A stretch of 64,000 bases of DNA, taken from the NCBI GenBank assembly GCA_025084515.1, contig JAJAGP010002248.1:62001-126000 (forward strand), read 5' to 3'. Origin of the DNA: Ancistrus triradiatus. Its lineage: Eukaryota > Chordata > Actinopteri > Siluriformes > Loricariidae. The position numbers and the translations under genes were made by a program. Positions 55,451 to 64,000 of this stretch are shown one piece after another (position 1 is the stretch's first letter; each line of letters begins with the position of its first letter). The notes under the pieces are model-generated. The model did not search any database, was not told where the DNA came from, and saw only the letters and a program-made list of their open reading frames with translations.

Positions 55451-56310
55451 TGAAATGTCAGTCAGCTTTTCAGTATAGCCAGTGTTAGTTAAATGTGTGT
55501 TGTAGAACAATTTTTTCGAAAAGTGGCCCTGAAATAACCAAATCACCACTGCTCTCTTATTTGTGCATGTATTTTGTATATATTTATAGACAATTTGAAA
55601 AATGAGCTTTAAAATGTCACACTCCAACTGAGCAAGGAAGAACTTCAGGAATACACATGGATGACATTTTGATAGGAATCTTAAATCTGGCTCAGTGGGG
55701 AAACCCATCCTCTTATGGGTAAGACCAGACAACAGGATTGAGTTATCTCTAGCCAAATATGGAGGTAGAAATGTAAATAATGCTATTAAAATACTAGCGA
55801 AACTAATAATGAAACTTTTTCATTTTGAGTACAAAAATCCTTGCAAAATAGGAATCGTAAATATTGCATATGAAGTACAAGCAAAATATATATAACGCAA
55901 AGCACATTCATATAATATAATACATTAAGAAATCGACTGTATCTCTAGGAAAATGGCAACAAATTATAGGTAGGATAAAAAAAAAACAAATCAGAACGGC
56001 TACGAATAGGTCAAAGTTTGTGGTGTGGCAGGTGTTACATTATCCAAGCATTATCTACAAGTGGGGATATTTTATCCTATATCCTACCTGAACTACAGGG
56101 AGTTTTATAGCTTGCTTGTAAGTATGTGTGTGGTCAGTGTGTTTAAAAAAGGAGGTCTGAATGTCTGTCACACACACACACACCACACACACACAGACAC
56201 GCCTGGAGGTCTCCCGCGTATGGCTGGAATTGAATTTGTAAAACCCTTTCCACAGAAGCTTCTCAGCAGGAGGTTATTAGTGGAATTTTCTTTGGCAAAA
56301 TGCACCAAGC
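55451..56310. other. intergenic, no gene seen
   Basis: AT-rich. The 155-residue ORF at 56025-56492 runs through a CA repeat and a CT tract and resembles no protein. Confidence 0.5.
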
Positions 56311-56352
56311 TCTCTCTCTCTCTCTTTCTCTCTGACTTTGTCTCTCTCTCTC
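56311..56352. repeat. CT-rich low-complexity tract
   Basis: Imperfect (CT)n with TTTCTC and GACTTTG interruptions. Confidence 0.9.
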
Positions 56353-56546
56353 GATTTTTGCACTACACTGAGACAGCCTCCTGCCTTTTAAAACACACAA
56401 AAGAGCACAAAAAGAAAAATGAAATCCTCCGTAGAGGATTAAGCCACTTATATAACTATCCAATTAGCACAAGGTTTCTGAGAGGCCACTGAAAGTAGCC
56501 CATGTTTACAAGACTCAGATAGCTGGCACAGAGGAATGGACCTGCT

Positions 56547-56549
<3 letters not shown>

Positions 56550-56579
<30 letters not shown>
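56550..56579. repeat. (CA)n microsatellite
   Basis: About 30 bases of CA. Confidence 0.95.
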
Positions 56580-56580
<1 letters not shown>

Positions 56581-56734
56581 GATTGATGGCTTTCTACCCC
56601 AATAAAGTTCAATACGTAGCACAGTTGAAGAACAGCAACACTGATAACACTGGGTGTTGGGGAGGGGAAAGGGGTGTCTGAAACAGAAAATAAGTAGGAT
56701 GTACAGATTATAGTATCTGATCATTCACAATTAC

Positions 56735-56860
56735 ATTTAATCATTTGCAGACACTCTTACTCAGAACACAATTAAGGGCCCAACAGTGTCAGTTTGACAG
56801 TGCTGGGAAGGAATGCTGGCTCTTCTGGTCAGTAGTGCAGCACCTTAACTGCCATCCAGC
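56735..56860 (-). repeat. SINE family A, degraded
   Basis: 'aatcatttgcagacactctt', 'agggcccaacagtgtcagtt' and 'cagcaccttaactgcca' follow the family A order on the minus strand. The B-box region is deleted. Confidence 0.65.
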
Positions 56861-57114
56861 TTTTCATTTGACAGTTATTAAAGTATTAACTAAGAATACA
56901 CCACTTAAATGTCTACTTATAACACTGGGAAACTAGAGTTTAACTTTTCTTTGCTCCGGAAAATAAAATAGGTGGAACTTAGCAACATTTTACACTGAAT
57001 AACTGAATATGAATCTGTTTTTAGATTCTTTCTATTGGCTTTTAAGTGACAAAGCAATTAAATTCTAAACTAAGTGTTGATTAATAATCTGTAAATAAAT
57101 CTGTAAGACTTTAA

Positions 57115-57295
57115 CACACTGGGGCACTTTAGAGACACCAACTCATCTAAAACATTTGGAATATGTGAGAAAGCCAGAGTATCCAAAGGAAACCCAAGCA
57201 GTCATCAGGAGAACATGCAAATCCACACAGGTAACATTAGGGCTGGAACCAGGTCTCTGGAGCTGTGAGGTGACAGCAATAAACAACAGCACCAG
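57115..57295 (-). repeat. SINE family B, 5' half
   Basis: On the minus strand: head 'tcacctcacagctccagaga', then 'tgtgtggatttgcatgttct' and 'ggtgtctctaaagtgcccca'. The 3' half is missing. Confidence 0.8.
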
Positions 57296-57469
57296 CGTGC
57301 TGGCAAATAATTTTATTGGTAAAGAAAACAACTTATTTGACTAAGTTACTGAGTAGGTATTAAAGAATACTAAAATTGTATTAAACTTTATATAAATATG
57401 ATGTCAGTTCATCAGCTTCATGCTCTGTCCATCTAAAACATTGTTCATAAAGAAATGGTTACCAAATTT

Positions 57470-57720
57470 GTTGGACCGCACAGAGATCTGACTTTACCAC
57501 CATCATTCACTTGAGATGAACTGCAATGCCAACGGTGGGCTATTGCTTATTGTTCAACATCAGTGACTGCCCTCACACCCATGTTCCACACTAATGGAAA
57601 GCCTCCTCAGAAGAGTGAAGGCTGTTGTAGGAGCAATCAGGACAAACACCATTAATTCCCATGGTTTAGGATGTAATTGCTGGTGTTCACTAACTTTTGG
57701 ATAAATAGTGTACATTAGTT
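57470..57720 (+). mobile_element. Tc1-like relic, 3' end (Tip1-like)
   Basis: 'gagatgaactgcaatgccaa' (DELxRR-like), 'caacatcagtgactgccctc' (TSVxDL-like) and 'ggaaagcctcctcagaagag' (ESLPRR-like) are the last codons of a Tc1 transposase on the plus strand, with frameshifts. The terminus 'ttcactaacttttggataaa' and 'tagtgta' follows. Confidence 0.75.
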
Positions 57721-58032
57721 GGTTAAAAGCACAACCTACTGATGACGTGCACTTGAGGAATAAGTTGTTTAACAATGTAAGTTCAAGACCTTTTGCTCAA
57801 AAAGAAAAACAATTATGTCTTAAAATCGACGTGCAAAAATTATACTAACTGACTGTCATGGAAAGACAGCCATTATGTCACTAGCTACCCAGCAGCCCTA
57901 TACATTCCCCATCTAACCATCAGACCAGACTCCATTTTAACTTTGGGCTGTCATTCCAATGCTTGTGAAGGAAGAACATCAGACTTTTTGGGCATTATTG
58001 TGCCTGGAAAGAGACCAACAACCCTGAGAAAT

Positions 58033-59024
58033 GTCAAGTCAAGTCAAGTCAGATTTATTTATATAGCGCTTTTTACAATGGAGCATTGTCTAAAGCAACT
58101 TTACAAGTTTAGATTATCTCCTAATAACTACGTCAATCCCAAATTGAGCAAGCCTAGGGCGACAGTGGCAAGGAAAAAAACTCCCTAGTTCTAGGAAGAA
58201 ACCTTGGGAGGACCAAGACTCAAAAAGGGACCCAACCTTCTTGGGCGGCGTAGATGATAAATCTAAGAGCGAAACTAAAGTCATGGAGTCACAGTTGAAT
58301 AGAATGTGAAGTATGCACATCGACATTAAGTGGCCCGGGTATGATGAAAAATCTAGAAGAGCGAAACTAAAGTCATGGAGTCATGGTCGAGTAAAATGTG
58401 AATTATGCACAGTGGAGCTCCATCAAGATGAACATCATGTGTGGGGCCGGAAACTGCCGGAAACACAGCTCGGAGAGAAAAAAGAAAAATGTAATTAGTT
58501 ATTGATTAAGAGCACAGTGTTTATTAACAATCACTGATGCCAAGTGTAGCATGAGACCCCGGCAGCATTAGCTATAGCAGCATAGCTAGAAAGCTAGAAA
58601 GAGAAGAACTGGTAGGAAACACAGCCAAGAGGGATCCATGAGGACATTGGCAACCCCATGAGCGGCAGAAGACAGCAACCCAACGTCTCTGATCACCATA
58701 AGACTCTTTGACTATGAACCCCAGCTCTGCCCTTATTCTAAGGCAAGGATGCATGAGTCAAGATCACGAGGACCCAAGCCTAGTTCAGCCAGACTGCCCC
58801 ACTCAACACTCCCGGCAAGCGGACAAGGCAGGCAGGCCAGACATGACTCCAGACTCCGGCCCCAGCAACCCAAGCCATGCAACCTGGTCTAAATCTAGTC
58901 AAAAGCCTGCGTAAATAAGTATGTCTTTAGCCTAGACTTAAAACTTTGGAGGGTGTCTGAATCTCGAACGAAAGTGGGAAGTTTATTCCATAGTTGGGGG
59001 GCCATGTATGAGAAAGCATTTCCC
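58033..59024 (-). mobile_element. LINE, family L, copy 5: ORF2 C-terminus, 3' UTR and GTCAA tail
   Basis: On the minus strand the coding end reads AFSYMAPQLWNKLPTFVRDS then DTLQSFKSRLKTYLFTQAFD (59023 to 58898). This is the conserved C-terminal tail of fish non-LTR retrotransposon ORF2. An 860-base 3' UTR follows, ending 'aagcgctatataaataaatc' and three TTGAC units at 58033. The upstream RT domain is absent (5' truncation). This copy defines the family; the other pieces are at 28690, 34560, 36951 and 41710. Confidence 0.85.
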
Positions 59025-59548
59025 CAAATGTCCATTAATGCTGAGCCAGTGATCCACAAAGCCATCACATGAATCATACCATTTGTGTGACAAGAGGGAC
59101 TGCTGTAGTTTGATGTTAAAATATTATGCTTAAACCATACTTGGTCATCATATAAAAACATATAAGAAATATAGTTTTAAGTAAAACATATGGATTTACT
59201 ATGCATCAAACCAAGCCCATATTCACAACCAGGTTCTATATACAGTATAAACAACTGAAATGTTAAAAGGACAGTTCTTTCAGAAGATATTCCCTCAACA
59301 GATCTCCACTAATGTTCCATTCGATTGAGATCAGGTTACTACAAATGTCTTCTCATCAACCAGTCAGTTAATACAGATATTGTTATCCTGAGAGAGAGAG
59401 ACCACTCCCACCAGGACAGAAATATTTGCCAATTATGATCATAGATGATCAGGCACAATATCTTAGTTTCCCAAAAAAAGGAAAAAATCTCAAAGACAAG
59501 CAAAAAATGAGCCTTTGTTCCTCCTCACTTCAGATAAACAGTATAAAG
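59025..59548. other. intergenic, no gene seen
   Basis: Unassigned sequence between LINE and hAT-like element. Confidence 0.5.
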
Positions 59549-60109
59549 CAGGGGCGTCATCAGACCCACTTTACTGGGTCACATGTCCCAGTAATATGTT
59601 GCTGTGCCCCACTAAAATCACGGCTGTAAACTTCACTTTTATCACGGGATTCCTGAGCAGAACTACAGGACACGCTACGCAACTTCACTAGAGGCACTAC
59701 ATTTCCCATAATGCCTGCATCTTCTCAAAAGTTGAGCGGCTGACGCTTGCTATATTTTTTCGCATGGAGTAACGGACATCTGCACATTTTTTAAAGAAAT
59801 TCAGCCACACTGCAGATAAGGTAATGAAAGATCATAGCTATGTTTGGTCCCTCAAGGCATTCATTAAACTAGCAAAGGCAACCATTACGTTAGGATAAAC
59901 AAAATGAATGGAACTGATAAATATGTTGTCTTCATTTGTTCTTCATTTCTTCTCCATGGCAGAGTAAAGCCCACTAATATTTCATGTTTAACAGGTTTAC
60001 TTTGTATATACAGTTGTGCCCCTACGACTGATTGGCAAGCAGAGGGGCACGTCTGTGCCTTCTAAATTCTGTGTGCCCCAGTATGCCAAGTAGTCTAGAA
60101 CCATGCCTG
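59549..60109. mobile_element. non-autonomous hAT-like element
   Basis: The left end CAGGGGCGTCATCAGACCCA and the right end, read inward, CAGGCATGGTTCTAGACTAC are short terminal inverted repeats with the CAGGG-type start usual for hAT. The flanking octamers GTATAAAG (59541-59548) and GCATACAG (60110-60117) match at six of eight positions, fitting an aged 8-bp target duplication. No transposase ORF. Confidence 0.65.
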
Positions 60110-60564
60110 GCATACAGTATATTTATAGCATATTGTATATATGGTTGGTGTGTTTGCTATTCCCCTCCACCTAAAGGTAGCCTCAAATCCCAGCAATCAC
60201 ACCGGCTTGTGTGTGTCTGAACAAATCTTTAAGAATAGATCCGCAGACTCATTCACTCAGCCCATAACTTCAGCTCCAGTCCAACTAAAGCTGCCTGAGG
60301 TGAGGTCTTTCATTACCTCTTAAACCTCCTGAGAGGGCTGTGAACACCACACACACTCTATCTCTTAGCCAAACTACTAAGACCGTATAACACAGGGTTG
60401 AGAACGAGAGAGAAAGAGAGTGAGAGAGAGAGGAAAAGAGACTATAAAGCACTATCTGATAAACAAGCTGCAAGTGCAGGAACCGCTTCAGTGCGTGCTG
60501 TGGATCCTACACACTCATGACCACCATAAACAACAGTCTGCTGGAACAGAGAACTATAATAATA
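60110..60564. other. intergenic, no gene seen
   Basis: A GA-rich tract lies at 60405-60440. No gene. Confidence 0.5.
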
Positions 60565-60845
60565 TAGTCAGTGGCCACCTCACAGATCCACAGATCCCTG
60601 TTTCGATTCGACCATTGCTTGTGTGAAGTTTGCATGTTCTCCCCATGTCTGCGTGAGTTTCACTCAGCATTCCACAGACATGCATTAGGTTCACTAAAGC
60701 GTCCCAGTGCGAGTGCCTGAGTGCATGTGCCCTGCGATGCATTGGCACCCTGTCTGGGGTTGGTTTTGACATGGCATCCTGTGCTGCCAGTTACTGTACT
60801 GCGACTGAACTGGATTAACCGGGAATGAAAATGAATGGATGAATG
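60565..60845 (+). repeat. tRNA-derived SINE, family B, nearly complete
   Basis: Head with a B-box-like TTTCGATTCGA (60601-60611), 'aagtttgcatgttctcccca', 'cattccacagacatgcatta', 'gtgccctgcgatgcattggc', 'accctgtctggggttggttt' and a GAATGGATGAATG tail. Confidence 0.9.
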
Positions 60846-61159
60846 TAGGATTTCTGCTTCTAGTACATGGAAATGTGTCAACCATAAAGTAGCAGAGATA
60901 AAAGACAAAACGAAAATGAAGCTGAAAGAATTATGACCCTTAAGGTAGATGTGACTCTAGAAAGTCTAGTTCTAGACTCCCTGTTGGCGGTGTAATGTAA
61001 TAAGCAGTTATCTTTAATCTAAGTCTGGAACCGCAGTCTGCCATGACATACCTGCTCAAACTGAGGACAGCATGCCCCCTACTGGCCACTGGCAGAAATG
61101 CACTCTCACTCAGCAAACAGCCCGAATACACTCTCTTCGCTTTACAAATTTGGTCTTAA

Positions 61160-61364
61160 CCTCTTGAGACCTCATTACCCTCTTCGGAGCGCTAGTTTTT
61201 TATGTATAAAAAACTGAGCACCGTCTTTGAACAGGAGGTATTTTTGTTTTTGTGAAAACCTCAAGAGTGTCTGCAAATGAGGAGCGAGTTAAGCCGAATG
61301 AAGTATGATGTGTAGCAAACCCAACACGTCATGTCCTCATGTGGGAGCGCGAGGTCTCAGGAGG
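61160..61364. mobile_element. piggyBac-like MITE with TTAA target duplication
   Basis: The left end CCTCTTGAGACCTC and right end GAGGTCTCAGGAGG are inverted repeats matching at 13 of 14 positions. TTAA lies directly outside both (61156-61159 and 61365-61368), the target duplication of piggyBac transposons. The 205-base interior has no ORF. Confidence 0.72.
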
Positions 61365-61374
61365 TTAATATATA

Positions 61375-61720
61375 TGTGTGGTGGCACACATTTGCCATTT
61401 TTCTCGAATGTAATAACCAGAATGGATTAGTATTTGGTATGTTCCCCCTTTTGCTGTAGTGACAGTGTGCACTCAAGCAAGCTCTACAAGTTTGTGCAAA
61501 ATCTGATGATCTATGCATGATCTGAGCATGATGAGTATGTGATATGATGTGATCAGGTAATTGTGGAGGAAAGTTCATGACAGGCAGCACTCCTTGATCT
61601 TCTTTGGTCTTCAAGTAGTTGTTGCAAAGCTTTCAGCCAGCATTTTCACTAGTGGTGACAGAGTTTTGTCCCCTACTGTATTTTTCATTTCTTTCAGTGT
61701 TAGTTGTAAGAATTACATTA
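61375..61720 (-). mobile_element. possible degenerate Tc1-like relic
   Basis: 'tatttggtatgttcccccttt' and 'agtgacagtgtgcactcaag' resemble the minus-strand 3' end of a Tc1 family, and 'gttttgtcccctactgta' its terminus. No transposase frame survives. Confidence 0.35.
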
Positions 61721-61764
61721 TTACTTTTAAAGTCTCAATATTATTGGATTGTGTTGCAATATAT

Positions 61765-62035
61765 TCATTCAATCATTAATTCATTTTCACCCCTAAATCC
61801 AATCCAGTTCAGGGTCACAGGGACCCAACCCCAGGCAAGGCGTCAATCCATCGCAGGGCACATTCACACCCCCTCACTCAAACTGGACCAGGTTAGAGAC
61901 ACCAATTGACCTAAAACATATTTTTGAAATGTGGGAGGGAACCCACAGGGAGAACATGCTAAATCCAGAAATCAAACCAGGGATCTTTGGAGCTGTGAGG
62001 TGACAATGCTAACCACTGCACATTGTGCAGTCACA
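61765..62035 (-). repeat. tRNA-derived SINE, family B, nearly complete
   Basis: On the minus strand: head 'ttagcattgtcacctcacag' with B box, 'catgttctccctgtgggttc', 'ggtgtctctaacctggtcca' and the 3' part 'ccctgcgatggattgacgcc', ending in ATGAATT repeats. Confidence 0.88.
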
Positions 62036-62275
62036 TATACAGAAAATGAGATTATAAACAGATGTTACAAAATAAAACATTGTTTAAACTAACCACATAC
62101 CTATTAAGCCTGATTCTGGAATGTATTTATAACTATAATAAATAATTGTTGCATATTTCTGTATTACATTTAAAGTATCACCTCTTGGAGTTAAACACAG
62201 TGTTCATAATACTGTGACTTATACAGAAGAGAAAAGCTTGCACACTTTGCAGCCATATGGTACCTTCACATCAGC

Positions 62276-62338
<63 letters not shown>
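62276..62338. repeat. (GT)n microsatellite
   Basis: About 62 uninterrupted bases of GT, the longest perfect dinucleotide run in the window apart from AT tracts. Confidence 0.97.
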
Positions 62339-62341
<3 letters not shown>

Positions 62342-63417
62342 ATTCAGGTCTCTGTTCATCGCACACACACTCTTCAAAAGGCTTCCTGTGTGATAAGGCG
62401 CTCTAAAAGCCTCTTTAGACGCTTTAAGGGTCCTCAGTGTGAGAGGCTTACACCACTCAATCTCAGAGCAGCCACACACTCATCAAACCACATAACAAGA
62501 AACTGTTAATGGTACTAAATGACTAATAAAACATAGAATGTGTTTGTTCTTTGGATCATTGAGGACCGACATGCGAAAAGGTCCAGGACGAGATAACAAG
62601 GTGAGGGATTACATTACAAATCTCTGCAACAGTTCAGTACAAGAGAATAGTACTAGCGTTATACACAACTAACTATTTTAGATTTATTTAAGGAATAATT
62701 CAGAATATTTCCAACATAATCTCAAGTCACCACAACTGTAGTGTATGTGTATCTATACTGTGTCTATGAAACTCAAATACAAAAGTACTCCTGTTACTCT
62801 ACAATAAAAAAGTGCTCTACCAAATGACTAAAGTATAACTAAAGTAAATTAAATGTAGACATAAAAAAATTAAGGTAAGGACTTAATTTGATCTGATAAG
62901 TGTTTATGTATTGCTTCCAGTAGGCCTACATTTTCTCTTTTTTTTTTTTTTTTAGCTACCATCCTGAGCAGGAACAGGAACTGAAGCGCTAAACAGATTC
63001 CTTGGCTTTTAGAGCTTTTGTCGACTCGTAGTATTTGTGTATAGGATTTTGTACAGGAAGTTATAGTCCTAATCTGGAGATTTAAGGGATGTTTTGTGTG
63101 CTCTCTGGACTACAAAAGGCTTGGGAAGCTTTACATGAAAAAGAGAGCTGCAGTTTCGACCAGAAAAACCTTACCATTCCATTAAAAGAATGAGATAAAA
63201 GTAGCTCAGGAAGACAAAGATGCTTTATGTAAATATGCACTTTCATTCATTTAAAAATTGTAAGAAATTTAATTTGCTTTTTTTTAGCTTTTTGCATCAA
63301 AGATCTCACAAATGTTTAAGGGCTGACATTAGATTAGTTAGACAAATCACATGCAGGTGGTCACGAGGAATGTTGTTCTGACTTTATCCAACAGCATCCC
63401 TAGTGCGACTATTGAGG
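62339..63417. other. intergenic, no gene seen
   Basis: AT-rich unique-looking sequence with a 17-base T run near 62938-62954. No gene or repeat family recognised. Confidence 0.5.
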
Positions 63418-63418
63418 T

Positions 63419-63450
<32 letters not shown>
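63418..63450. repeat. (CA)n microsatellite
   Basis: About 31 bases of CA, next to a third piece of the TGTGGGGAC repeat. Confidence 0.95.
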
Positions 63451-63452
<2 letters not shown>

Positions 63453-63454
63453 GG

Positions 63455-63515
63455 AGTTTGTCTTTCTGTCATTGTGGGTATGTTCCATTGATTTAATATC
63501 ACTGTAGCTAAAGGG
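63455..63515. repeat. dispersed TGTGGGGAC repeat, copy 3 (short)
   Basis: 'gtcattgtgggtatgttcca' then 'ttgatttaatatcactgtag' parallels the start of the copy at 948-1020. Confidence 0.5.
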
Positions 63516-64000
63516 ACCTGGGCTTGAGTCCGCTGTACACACCCACATACAAAGTAGGTCCATCACCAGTCCAATGGACAGTTGTACGAGTGGACAAGTT
63601 GTGGAATTAAACACGCCCCATGTTATAATTATATTTTGAATATACTAACCAATATGTATTGATGACTTGGTTCACTGAGATAGAACTACATTTTCTAGTA
63701 CTTTACATAGATAACAAGGAAATAATTTAAATGAAAATAAGGAAAGAGTACAGCACAAGTCCAGTGCAGGATCATTCTTTAAAAAAGGCTGAGAAGTGCT
63801 AAACATCTAGTTAGTCTTCACTGATTAAACTCGCTGACAGGAACTTCACATCTTTAGCTCCTCAATAAAACCCCTTAATCCATACAGTCAGAAAATAAAC
63901 AAATAAAACATGCTTGGGTGGCATTCAGAGTCAGGAGCAGAACACACCTACACACACTCGCACGGCAGGACAGATGCTGTATTATTTGCTGACAGAATTC
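63516..64000. other. intergenic, no gene seen
   Basis: Ordinary AT-rich sequence to the end of the window. Confidence 0.5.

Noticed and set aside
56025..56492. The longest ORF in the window, 155 codons on the plus strand
   Set aside because: It passes through a CA repeat and a CT-rich tract, has no recognisable domain and no splice or promoter context.
1..64000. A new multi-gene system as suggested by the task
   Set aside because: Apart from four pax2 exons and transposase fragments I find no protein-coding capacity, so no such system is claimed.

Overview
The window is eukaryotic nuclear DNA from a ray-finned fish, very probably a teleost. Evidence: intron-split vertebrate exons with GT-AG borders, AT-rich non-coding DNA with many dinucleotide microsatellites, fish-type tRNA-derived SINEs, and many Tc1/mariner transposon relics. 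The species or order cannot be fixed from sequence alone.

Only one host gene is recognisable. Four coding exons on the + strand (791-905, 6981-7082, 7771-7857, 9267-9340) give the C-terminal transactivation region of a Pax2/5/8 transcription factor. Diagnostic residues fit pax2 better than pax5 or pax8; pax2a versus pax2b is not resolved. The start of the gene (paired domain, octapeptide, partial homeodomain) lies upstream of base 1. A long 3' UTR follows the stop at 9338-9340, probably to about 11.3 kb.

From about 11.3 kb to 64 kb I see no host exon. This 52 kb is a gene desert of two interleaved materials. One is transposon debris: a nearly full-length but broken Tc1 element (16223-17806), at least nine other Tc1-like relics or internally deleted derivatives, non-autonomous hAT-like and piggyBac-like elements and other inverted-repeat MITEs, five 3'-end pieces of one LINE family plus a fragment of another LINE, and two tRNA-derived SINE families. 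The other is non-repetitive, compositionally balanced stretches (for example 18490-18800, 19860-20290, 31560-32150, 44280-44720, 46740-47500, 49080-49660) that look like candidate conserved cis-regulatory elements of pax2. That role is inferred from position and texture only.

No new biosynthetic, defence or selfish gene system was found. The most informative observations are nested or abutting insertions that give relative ages, families of deletion derivatives that kept the same transposase fragment, lost catalytic residues in Tc1 relics, and the two symmetric phase-1 pax2 exons that could be skipped in frame.
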